Assembly: GCF_028657195.3 (NCBI RefSeq)
Contig: NZ_JANCPR020000063.1
Span: 1-46,528, forward strand
Origin: Streptomyces iconiensis
GTDB taxonomy: Bacteria > Actinomycetota > Actinomycetes > Streptomycetales > Streptomycetaceae
Reading direction: 5' to 3'
Length of the DNA stretch: 46,528 nt
Shown: in pieces, positions 23,876 through 31,073 of the stretch
Layout of the letters: the number at the start of each line of letters is the position of its first letter
Position numbering within the stretch: position 1 is the stretch's first letter
The notes under the pieces: model-generated
Seen by the model: the letters and a program-made list of their open reading frames with translations, nothing else
Told to the model about the DNA's origin: nothing
Databases searched by the model: none
Translations under genes and position numbers: made by a program

Positions 23876-23887
23876 ATGATCGATCAT
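23876..23887. repeat. 12-bp palindrome ATGATCGATCAT before SDR gene
   Basis: Perfect 12-bp palindrome 20 nt upstream of the SDR start and followed by a further CGATCA. Could be a second regulatory site near the transcription start; no binding protein is implied by sequence. Confidence 0.4.
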
Positions 23888-23907
23888 CGATCACCTTGGA
23901 GGGTCTC

Positions 23908-24681
23908 ATGCCCCGTCCCGTCACGCCCGCCTCCCGGCAGCCCGTCACCGTCGTGACGGGCGGCAGCCGCGGTATCGGCGCCGCCACCGCGCTGCGCCTC
24001 GCCCGCGCCGGGCACCACATCGGCATCGGCTACGCGCGCGACGGGGAGGCCGCGGCGCGTACGGCGGCTGCCGTACGCGAGGCGGGCGGCGAGGCCGTGA
24101 CCGTCCAGGGCGACATCAGCGACGAGGCCGACGTCGACCGGCTCTTCACCACCGTCAGGGACCGGCTCGGGCCGATCACGGGCGCGGTCGGCAACGCCGG
24201 GGTGACAGGGCCCCTCGGCCGCTTCACCGAGACGCCGCCCGAGGTGATGCGCCGCGTCGTGGACGTCAATGTGACGGGCGCTCTGCTGTGTGCGCGGCGC
24301 GCGCTGCTGGAGATGTCCACGGAGCACGGCGGCCAGGGCGGGGCCCTGGTGAACGTCTCCTCCTCGGCGGCCACGCTCGGCTCCCCCGGCGAGTACGTGC
24401 ACTACGCCGCGTCCAAGGCGGCCGTCGACGCGATGACGGTCGGCCTGGCCAAGGAGTTCGGCCCCCAGGGTGTACGGGTCAACTGTGTGCAGCCCGGCTC
24501 GGTGCTGACGGAGATGCACGCGGCGATGGGCGACCCCGACAGGGCGTGGAAGAAGGCCGCGATCACGCCGGCCGGGCGCCCCGGCGAGCCGGAGGAGATC
24601 GCCGACGCGGTCGCGTGGCTGCTCTCGGACGAGGCGTCCTACACCTCGGGCGCCGTTCTGCGCGTCGCCGGGGGCCTGTGA
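23908..24681 (+). CDS. SDR-family oxidoreductase
   Basis: A 257-residue short-chain dehydrogenase/reductase. Cofactor motif TGGSRGIG is at residues 17-24, NAG is in GNAGVTG, the catalytic Ser is in VNVSSSAATLG, and the Tyr-x3-Lys is YAASK. The closest general type is 3-oxoacyl-ACP reductase/glucose dehydrogenase-like NADP(H) enzymes; the substrate cannot be assigned. ATG 23908 follows GGAGGG at 23898-23903. It is divergent from the GntR regulator, which probably controls it, and converges on the ECF41 sigma gene with only 30 nt between. Confidence 0.9.
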   Translation: MPRPVTPASRQPVTVVTGGSRGIGAATALRLARAGHHIGIGYARDGEAAARTAAAVREAGGEAVTVQGDISDEADVDRLFTTVRDRLGPITGAVGNAGVTGPLGRFTETPPEVMRRVVDVNVTGALLCARRALLEMSTEHGGQGGALVNVSSSAATLGSPGEYVHYAASKAAVDAMTVGLAKEFGPQGVRVNCVQPGSVLTEMHAAMGDPDRAWKKAAITPAGRPGEPEEIADAVAWLLSDEASYTSGAVLRVAGGL

Positions 24682-24711
24682 AACCCACCGCCCGGGGGCA
24701 CTGCGGCTCGC

Positions 24712-25635
24712 TCAGGGATGCTCACCGCCCGCCTCGGGGACGTGCACCCCGAGGTGGGCGACCTTGTCCGGGTTCCTGATGAGGTAGACGGACTGGATGA
24801 GGCCGTCGGCGACATCGGCGAGGAACACCGCGTCGGGGCGGCCCTCGACGGTGGCCAGCAGCGCCTGGCCGCCGTTGATCTCCAGGAAGCTGAACCCGTA
24901 GGCCCCGTCTGCGCCCTCCGGGCCGACAGCGGCCAGGAACCTGCCCACCTTGTCGGCGCCCGCGATGACCTGCCGGGGCGCCTTGGCCTTGCCCGCGCTG
25001 TCGGAGACCAGCCGCACCTCGGGCGCCAGCACCGCCATCAGCCCCTCCAGGTCACCCTCGACCGACGCCTTCAAGAAGCGCTCCGTCAGCGACCGCTGCA
25101 GCTGCGGGTCCACCTCGAAGCGCGGCTTGCGCTCGTCCACGTGCCGCCTGGCGCGTGCGCCGAGCTGCCGCACGGCGGGCTCGCCGCGCTCCAGCGCCTC
25201 CGCGATCTCCGCGTAGGGGAAGCCGAACGCCTCGCGCAGCACGAAGACGGCACGCTCCAGCGGGGAGAGCGACTCCAGCACGACGAGAACGGCCAGCGAG
25301 ACCGACTCGGCGAGCACGGCGCGCTCCTCCCCGCCCTCCTCCTCCCGGGGCCCGCCCGGGCGCAGGTCCGTGACCAGGGGCTCGGGCAGCCAGGGGCCCA
25401 CGTACGCCTCGTTCCTGGAACGGAGTTGGCGCAGCTTGTCGATGGCGAGCCGGGTGGTGATCCGTACGAGATAGGCGCGGGGCTCGCGCACCGCCTCGCG
25501 GTCGGCGGCCGACCAGCGCAGCCATGCCTCCTGCACGACGTCCTCGGCATCGTGCACACGCCCGAGCATGCGGTAGGCCACACCTTCGAGGACGGTCCTG
25601 TGCTCTTCGAAGACCTCGGTCACGTCTGCGCTCAC
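24712..25635 (-). CDS. ECF41-type RNA polymerase sigma factor with SnoaL-like C-terminal domain
   Basis: A 307-residue sigma factor. Sigma2 lies at about 5-70 (LEGVAYRMLGRVHDAEDVVQEAWLRW), sigma4 at about 110-165 (LSPLERAVFVLREAFGFPYAEIAEAL), and a fused SnoaL-like domain at about 185-300. The inter-domain WLPEPL (about 83) and the C-terminal NPDKVAHL are diagnostic of the ECF41 group, in which the C-terminal domain, not an anti-sigma factor, controls activity. ECF41 genes are usually next to a COE-type target gene (carboxymuconolactone decarboxylase, oxidoreductase or epimerase); here the neighbours are an SDR and an alpha/beta hydrolase. Start GTG 25635 has only a weak ribosome site. Confidence 0.9.
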   Translation of the reverse strand: MSADVTEVFEEHRTVLEGVAYRMLGRVHDAEDVVQEAWLRWSAADREAVREPRAYLVRITTRLAIDKLRQLRSRNEAYVGPWLPEPLVTDLRPGGPREEEGGEERAVLAESVSLAVLVVLESLSPLERAVFVLREAFGFPYAEIAEALERGEPAVRQLGARARRHVDERKPRFEVDPQLQRSLTERFLKASVEGDLEGLMAVLAPEVRLVSDSAGKAKAPRQVIAGADKVGRFLAAVGPEGADGAYGFSFLEINGGQALLATVEGRPDAVFLADVADGLIQSVYLIRNPDKVAHLGVHVPEAGGEHP

Positions 25636-25756
25636 GCGGCCATGATGCCACCGCGAACAGCCGTTCCCCGTACGGCCTTCCGTGCACGGGCCGCCGCTGC
25701 CATCGTGTCAGCGGAAGAACAGCGCCAGCACCCGTACAGGACCCGTAGGAGGGGCC

Positions 25757-26680
25757 ATGGCCGCCGTGTTCACCCCGCAGACCCCCGCCCGCTTCTCCGG
25801 CTCGGCCGTGCGGGTCTCCCCTCCCGGTGGTCCCGCGCTCGACATCGCCTACGAGCGGCGCGGCAGCGGTGAGCCCGTGCTGCTGCTGCACGGCGTCGGA
25901 CACCACTGGCAGGCGTGGGAGCCGGTGCTGACCGTACTGGCTTCGCGGTACGACGTGATCGCGCCCGACCTTCCGGGGTTCGGCGCCTCCCCTGGTCTGC
26001 CGGACGGGATCTCGTACGGGACGCGGAGCGTCGTGCCGCTGCTGGCCGCGACCTGCGCCGAACTGGGCGTGGAACGGCCGCACGTGGTGGGCAACTCACT
26101 GGGCGGGCTGCTGGCGCTGGAGATGGGACTGCTGGGCCACGCCCGTTCGGTCACCGCGCTCTCCCCCGCCGGGTTCTGGACCGAGGCCGAGCGCAGGTAC
26201 GCGTTCGGTGTGCTGCTCGGGATGCGGGCCGGCGCGCGGCTGCTGCCCGACCCCGTGGTCCGCCTGCTGGCGCGCGGCGCCGCCGGACGTGCCGCGCTGA
26301 CCAGCTCCATATACGCGCGCCCCGGGCGGCGTTCGCCCGAAGCCGTGGTCGCGGAGACACGGGCGCTGCGCCAGGCCGTCGGGTTCTCGGAGGCGCTGGC
26401 CGAGGGGCGGCGCCGGACGTCGCTGTTCCAGGAGGACATCAGGGACGTTCCGGTGACGATCGCGTGGGGCGACAGGGACCGGGTGCTGTTGCGCCGTCAG
26501 GGCATACGCGCGAAGCGGCTGATTCCGGGTGCGCGTCTGGTGCGGCTGCGCGGATGCGGGCACGTACCGATGAACGACGACCCCGCCACGGTCGCGCGGG
26601 TCGTGCTGGACACCCTGCGCGGCGCGCTGCCCCCGAAGACCGAAGGAGCCGGCGAGGACGCCGCTGTCCCCGCACCGTGA
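25757..26680 (+). CDS. Alpha/beta hydrolase
   Basis: A 307-residue alpha/beta-fold hydrolase. The oxyanion-side HGVGHHWQAW lies at about 45-54, the nucleophile S114 is in VVGNSLGGLLAL, the acid is in TIAWGDRDRVL, and the catalytic His is in GCGHVPMNDDP near residue 275. ATG 25757 follows AGGAGGGG. No signal peptide, so cytoplasmic; substrate unknown. It is divergent from the ECF41 sigma gene and may belong to its regulon (inference). Its last 242 nt overlap the convergent EamA reading frame. Confidence 0.88.
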   Translation: MAAVFTPQTPARFSGSAVRVSPPGGPALDIAYERRGSGEPVLLLHGVGHHWQAWEPVLTVLASRYDVIAPDLPGFGASPGLPDGISYGTRSVVPLLAATCAELGVERPHVVGNSLGGLLALEMGLLGHARSVTALSPAGFWTEAERRYAFGVLLGMRAGARLLPDPVVRLLARGAAGRAALTSSIYARPGRRSPEAVVAETRALRQAVGFSEALAEGRRRTSLFQEDIRDVPVTIAWGDRDRVLLRRQGIRAKRLIPGARLVRLRGCGHVPMNDDPATVARVVLDTLRGALPPKTEGAGEDAAVPAP

Positions 26681-27578
26681 GGAGCCCGGCGCCGAGCACG
26701 ATGCCGCAGGCGACCAGGAGGCTCCCGCCCGCCTGCGCGGTGCCGTAGCCTCCCGTGCCGACGAGGGGCGCGGTGAGCGCTGCCGATACGGGGATGAGGC
26801 CCGAGAAGAGCGTGGCGCGTTCGGCGCCGATCCGCTGGATGCCCGCGTACCAGCACACGAAGCCCAGCACGGTGACGACGACCGCCTGCCACAGCAGCGC
26901 GACCGCCTCGCCCGGGTGCGGGAGCCGCAGCCAGTCCCTGCCGTCCACCAGCAGCGCGAGCAGCGCGGATTCGACGGCGCACAGGGCGCAGGCCGCTGCG
27001 GAGAGCAGCTTGGGGCCGAGGGGCCGCAGCACGGGTACGGCGATGACGGCGAAGCCGACCTCCCCCGCCAGCGCGGCCAGGGACCAGGCGACGCCGGCGC
27101 CGTCGGTACGGCCCCAGCCCTGCACCGTGAAGGCGCCGGCGGCGACGAGCACGGCTCCCGCCGTGACGGCGCGCGCGGGCCTGCGGCCGTTCAGCAGCGG
27201 GACGAGTACGGAGACGACGACGGGCGCACAGCCGACGAACACCCCTGGCACGGCGGGCTCGGCCGTACGTTCGGCGGCGAGGATCGCCAGGTTGAAACCG
27301 GCCATGCCGACGGCGGCGAGCGCGGCGAGACGTATCCACTGGCGCCGGGTGAGCGCGCGCAGCGGCGCCGTGCCGCCCCTGCCGAGGAGCGGGAGCAGCA
27401 GCAGCGCGGCCAGGGCGTAGCGGACGGCCTGGCCGCCCGCGTGCGGGTAGCCGACGAGGACGCTGTTGGCGGTGAAGGAGCCGCCGACGAGCACACAGGC
27501 GAACGCGGCGAGCGCAGGGCCTCTCAGCTGCTCGTACCGTGCCGGCTGGGCGGGCTGAGCTGGGGAAACGGTGGTCAT
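26439..27578 (-). CDS. EamA/DMT-family transporter with read-through C-terminal tail
   Basis: A drug/metabolite transporter with two EamA repeats and about ten TM segments (LAAFACVLVGGSFTANSVLVGY, ... LVACGIVLGAGLLTVRG). The membrane domain ends at about residue 300. The frame then continues for some 78 Arg/Pro/Ala-rich residues, antisense to the alpha/beta hydrolase, to a stop at 26439. This tail looks like non-coding translation, so an ancestral stop has probably been lost, or a base error changed the frame. Substrate unknown; relatives export amino acids or drugs. ATG 27578 begins MTTVSPAQPAQPARYEQLRG; the first TM starts about 24 residues later. Confidence 0.78.
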   Translation of the reverse strand: MTTVSPAQPAQPARYEQLRGPALAAFACVLVGGSFTANSVLVGYPHAGGQAVRYALAALLLLPLLGRGGTAPLRALTRRQWIRLAALAAVGMAGFNLAILAAERTAEPAVPGVFVGCAPVVVSVLVPLLNGRRPARAVTAGAVLVAAGAFTVQGWGRTDGAGVAWSLAALAGEVGFAVIAVPVLRPLGPKLLSAAACALCAVESALLALLVDGRDWLRLPHPGEAVALLWQAVVVTVLGFVCWYAGIQRIGAERATLFSGLIPVSAALTAPLVGTGGYGTAQAGGSLLVACGIVLGAGLLTVRGQRRPRRLLRSSGAARRAGCPARPARPWRGRRSSVRARIRAAAPDAHPESAASRVCPDGATAPGPCRPTRSSPERP

Positions 27579-27686
27579 GCGGCGACGTTAGGCGGGCGGT
27601 GCCCGCCCGTTGGTGACCACTTTCGCGCGGCTCGGGCGGACCACTTCGGGCGCCTGCCGCGTACCACTTCCCTGCGCCTGCCGCGG

Positions 27687-30600
27687 TCAGCTCCGGGGCA
27701 GCGTCGCGCGGTTCTCCACGCGTTCGGCCTCCTTGAGGCGTTCGGCCACGGTGCCGTCCGGGTCGGGGGTGCCGAACGGATAGAGCGCCCTGACCCTGGC
27801 CGTCCTGGCGAGCGCGGCGACATGGCGGTCGAGGCCCGTCTCCAGGGCCGCGGCGAACAGCTCGGTCCCCGTCGCCTCGTGCAGACCGTCCTCTCCGCAG
27901 GCGCGGAACGCCTCGACGGCCCTGTCCGCGTAGCCGAGGGCACGCGTGTGCGCCGCGGTGTCCGTACGGTCGGCCCGCTCAGCGAGGATCTCGGCCGTCT
28001 GCCGGTGGGTGTGCCCCGTCTGGAGCCGCAGCAAAAGGTCTTCCCGCTCGCCAAGCCGCTCGTCGGGACGCTCGTCAAGCCCTTCGTCAAGCCCTTCGTC
28101 GAGCCGTTCGTCAGGACGCTCGTCAGGACGGCCGTCCCCGTTCTCGCGCAGAGGGCTCTCGCGTGCGGCCTCGATCTCGCGGTGGGCCGCTGCCATGAAC
28201 GCGAGGGTGTCGTCCACGGGTCGCTGTGCCTCGGCCGCGAGCCAGGCACGGGCGTGCAGCGTGCGCAGGACGGCGTGGATGTCCCCGAGGCCGCGCCAGA
28301 CCTGTTCCGCGCGTGCGTACGCCTCCTCCGCGCGTGCGTACTGGCCCGATCCGCGCAGCGCGTCGGCCGCGAGGTGGGCGACGGCGGCGTGACCGTGCCG
28401 GTCCTCCCACTCGTGCGCCGAGCCGGCGGCCAGCAGGAGCCATTCGGCCGCCTCGGTCAGCCGTCCCGCGCGGTCGCACGCCTGGGCCAGCCAGTCGCAC
28501 GCCTGGAGGGCCGCCGACTCCTCGCGGGCGCCGAGGAGTTCGGGCAGCAGCGAGGCGAGCACGGCCTCGCACTCATCGAGGATTTCGAGGCCCAGAAGGC
28601 AGCCGCCCAGCCGCAGCCTGGCGTGAACTCCCGCTCCGCTCCCGCCGCCACGCGCCGCCCAGTGCGCTGCGTGGCGGAGCGCGGCAGCCTCTTCCTGGGC
28701 CTGCCCTTCGGCCGCGTACGCGTCGGCGAGCGCGAGGTGCAGCCGGGTGAGGTCACCCGGCGTGTGGGCCCCGGCACGGTCACCGTCCCCCAGCGTGCTC
28801 CGCAACAGGGCGGCGGCGCCCGCGGGTTCGCCGGTCTCCGTCAGCAGCCGGGCGAGGGCGAGTTCGGCGCCGGTGGCGGCCCACGGCCTGCCCGCGGCGC
28901 GGCTCAGCGTGGCGGCCTCGGTGAGCAGTTCCCCGGCACGCGCGCTCTCGCCGCACTGTGCCGCCAGCCGGCCTCGGCTCTCCGTCGCCTCGGCGATACG
29001 GGCGAGCACGGCGGGTTCGGCCCTGTCGGGCTCGGCGAACGCGATGAGGTCGGCCAGTTCGGCGTCGAGCGCGGTGCCGATCCGTGCCGCCTCCTCACCG
29101 GCCGCCCCGCCCACGCGCAGGGCGCCGATGCGGGCGCGGGTGAGCAGGACGGCCGTGGCGTGCCGCGTGCCGATGCGGCCTTCAGCGTGCAGCCGCCGTG
29201 CCTCCTCGCACAGCGGCCCGATGTCCGCCTGCGCCTGCGCCTCCTGCCCGGCGAAGGCACCGGCGAGCACGGCGCGCGCCCGGCAGGCGAGGGCCTCGCC
29301 GCGCATCCCTGCCGTCGCGTGGAGCTGGGCCGCCTCGGTGAAGCGCGCGGCGCCACCCGCCGGATCGGTGCGCACCAGCTCCATGGCCCGGTGGTCGAGG
29401 AGTTCGGCCCGTTCGCCGTCGGTGAGCCGGGTGCCGGTGCGCTCCACCGCGTCCTCCACGCGGGCCCAGACCGCCAGCGCCGTCGGGTGACCGACGGCGC
29501 TGAGACCACGGGCCTCGTCCAGCAGCGCGTACGGGTCAGCGAACTCCCGTTCCCGGTTCGGGGTTTCTACGGCCGGGGTTTCCGCGGACGGGGTTTCCGC
29601 GGATGCGGCTTGCGTGGACGCGGCTTCCGTGGACGCCGCCACGGTGAACGGCGCCTCCGTGAGCGCCGCCCCCGTGAGCGCCGCCCCCGTGGACGCGGGC
29701 CGCCCGTGAGTGTGCAGTTCGGGGCCGCCCAGGCCGAGCGGCAGGGGTACCGGCAGGGGTTCGGCCGCGAGGAGGGAGCGGCACGTGTCGCGTGCCTCCG
29801 TGCTCTCCGGCCCACGCCGGCGCCGGTCGAAGCGTGCGGCGACGGCAAGTGCCTCGGAACGCGCGTGGTCCAGCAGGGTCGTGGCCGTCCAGTGCCGGCC
29901 CGGCGGCCCGGGAACGGGGGTGTCGCCGTGGCCGAGCACCGTGAGGCGGCGCGTGAGCAGCGCGACGGCGGCCGTCCAGGCGCCGTACCCGCCGGGGTCC
30001 TCGCCCTCCAGCCAGCGGTGCGGGGCTCGTACGTTCTGCTCGCCGAGGATCTCCAGCGCCCGGGGCTCGTTGCCGGTGAGGGCGCAGAAGACGAGATGGT
30101 CGGCGAGAGCGCGCCTGGCTCCCTCCTCGTCGCGCGCGAGGAGGTAGCCCCTGATGTGGAGCTGCCGCGCCTCATCGGTGCGGCCCAGACGCATCAGCGG
30201 GAGCAGCGAACGCGCGTGCACGCCGTACGCCCGTGCCGGACAGGTGAGTTCGCCGCGCAGCACAGGGCGCCACTCGCGCAGTGCTCCCTCCTCGTCGCCC
30301 TCCGCGAGCCGTGCGCCGCCCCACGCCGCCCGTTCGCAGGCGTCGCAGTCGGCGGGTGCGTCGCGTCCCGCGCCGAGCCAGGCGGTACGCGCAGAGGCGG
30401 CGCGCGTCCTGTCCCCGGCTTCCGTGGCGACCAGGAACTCCAGCCGGTGCGCCGCGAGCGGGGAGTGGCCCGCTTCGGTGTGGCGCCGCCGCGTCTCGGC
30501 CAGCCACTCCTCGACCTGCGCGAGCGGCGTCCCCGGGTCGTCGAGGAGCCCTTCGACCAGCCATCCGAGTACCCGGTGGAGCCGGAGCGCCTCGTCCTCG

Positions 30601-30854
30601 CCGAAGTCGTCCCTGTTCAGGTCCCACATGCCGAGCAGCGCGACCACGGGCTCCAGGGCCGCGCGGGCGCGGGCGGCGAGCGCGCAGCTCACGGCCAGAT
30701 GGTTGAGCGCGGCGACCAGGGTGGCCCTGTCGCCCGACGCGCGTGCCTCCGCGACCAGTTCCCCGGCCGCCGCCACCCGGGCCTGTCCGTACGGTTCGCT
30801 CTCCCGCACCCGTATCTCCTCGCGGATGCGGCCGGACGTGCGAGGGCTGGTCAT
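27687..30854 (-). CDS. Large alpha-helical TPR-like protein with repetitive linkers
   Basis: A 1055-residue cytoplasmic protein built of helical repeats of TPR type (for example LLTEAATLSRAAGRPWAATGAELALARLL and AEEAYARAEQVWRGLGDIHAVLRTLHARAWLA), recognised by alternating Ala/Leu-rich helices rather than strict consensus. Residues about 385-430 form a Thr/Ala/Glu linker of pentapeptides (ASTGA, ALTGA, ALTEA, ASTEA, ASTQA). Near residues 907-935 lies a tetrapeptide repeat (RPDE, RLDE, GLDE). Both are encoded by DNA minisatellites. ATG 30854 follows AGAGGAGAG. No enzymatic domain is seen; scaffold or regulator is a guess. It is divergent from phoD. Confidence 0.8.
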   Translation of the reverse strand: MTSPRTSGRIREEIRVRESEPYGQARVAAAGELVAEARASGDRATLVAALNHLAVSCALAARARAALEPVVALLGMWDLNRDDFGEDEALRLHRVLGWLVEGLLDDPGTPLAQVEEWLAETRRRHTEAGHSPLAAHRLEFLVATEAGDRTRAASARTAWLGAGRDAPADCDACERAAWGGARLAEGDEEGALREWRPVLRGELTCPARAYGVHARSLLPLMRLGRTDEARQLHIRGYLLARDEEGARRALADHLVFCALTGNEPRALEILGEQNVRAPHRWLEGEDPGGYGAWTAAVALLTRRLTVLGHGDTPVPGPPGRHWTATTLLDHARSEALAVAARFDRRRRGPESTEARDTCRSLLAAEPLPVPLPLGLGGPELHTHGRPASTGAALTGAALTEAPFTVAASTEAASTQAASAETPSAETPAVETPNREREFADPYALLDEARGLSAVGHPTALAVWARVEDAVERTGTRLTDGERAELLDHRAMELVRTDPAGGAARFTEAAQLHATAGMRGEALACRARAVLAGAFAGQEAQAQADIGPLCEEARRLHAEGRIGTRHATAVLLTRARIGALRVGGAAGEEAARIGTALDAELADLIAFAEPDRAEPAVLARIAEATESRGRLAAQCGESARAGELLTEAATLSRAAGRPWAATGAELALARLLTETGEPAGAAALLRSTLGDGDRAGAHTPGDLTRLHLALADAYAAEGQAQEEAAALRHAAHWAARGGGSGAGVHARLRLGGCLLGLEILDECEAVLASLLPELLGAREESAALQACDWLAQACDRAGRLTEAAEWLLLAAGSAHEWEDRHGHAAVAHLAADALRGSGQYARAEEAYARAEQVWRGLGDIHAVLRTLHARAWLAAEAQRPVDDTLAFMAAAHREIEAARESPLRENGDGRPDERPDERLDEGLDEGLDERPDERLGEREDLLLRLQTGHTHRQTAEILAERADRTDTAAHTRALGYADRAVEAFRACGEDGLHEATGTELFAAALETGLDRHVAALARTARVRALYPFGTPDPDGTVAERLKEAERVENRATLPRS
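28048..28131 (-). repeat. 12-bp minisatellite, 7 units, in TPR-like gene
   Basis: Seven consecutive 12-bp units of the form TCGTCAAGCCCT / TCGTCAGGACGC (28048-28131), two of them identical, encode the tetrapeptide repeat (R/G)(P/L)DE. Confidence 0.85.
29566..29700 (-). repeat. 15-bp minisatellite, 9 units, in TPR-like gene
   Basis: Nine 15-bp units such as TCCGTGGACGCCGCC and CCCGTGAGCGCCGCC run from 29566 to 29700 and encode pentapeptides of the pattern A-S-T-x-A. Units have diverged by point changes but keep the frame. Confidence 0.85.
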
Positions 30855-30990
30855 CGGCTCTCCTCTGCCCGCCGTCGCGGGACTGTCGGATCGGTGCGGG
30901 GCACGGCCATCGCGGCATCCTAGGCGGCGGGTGGCGGGCGGGCACAGCACGCGGGGACGCGGGAACCCTTCTGTCCGGTGTCGCGTCGGT

Positions 30991-31012
30991 GTTCACTGTG
31001 GGTTCGTGTGTA
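30991..31012 (+). promoter_or_regulatory. PHO box (PhoP binding site) upstream of phoD
   Basis: Two adjoining 11-bp direct repeats, GTTCACTGTGG (30991-31001) and GTTCGTGTGTA (31002-31012), match the Streptomyces PhoP pattern of GTTCACC-like heptamers every 11 bp. It lies 62 nt before the phoD start, fitting phosphate-starvation induction. Confidence 0.65.
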
Positions 31013-31073
31013 CGGCACACGGGCGGGATACAGCTGACAGATCACTTTCGTGACGCTCCTAGGAGGCCCGTTC

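Noticed and set aside
26916..30923. A 1335-codon open frame on the plus strand
   Set aside because: It is antisense to the TPR-like gene and EamA, has shadow-type Arg/Gly/Pro-rich composition and no recognisable domain; long spurious frames are normal at this GC content.
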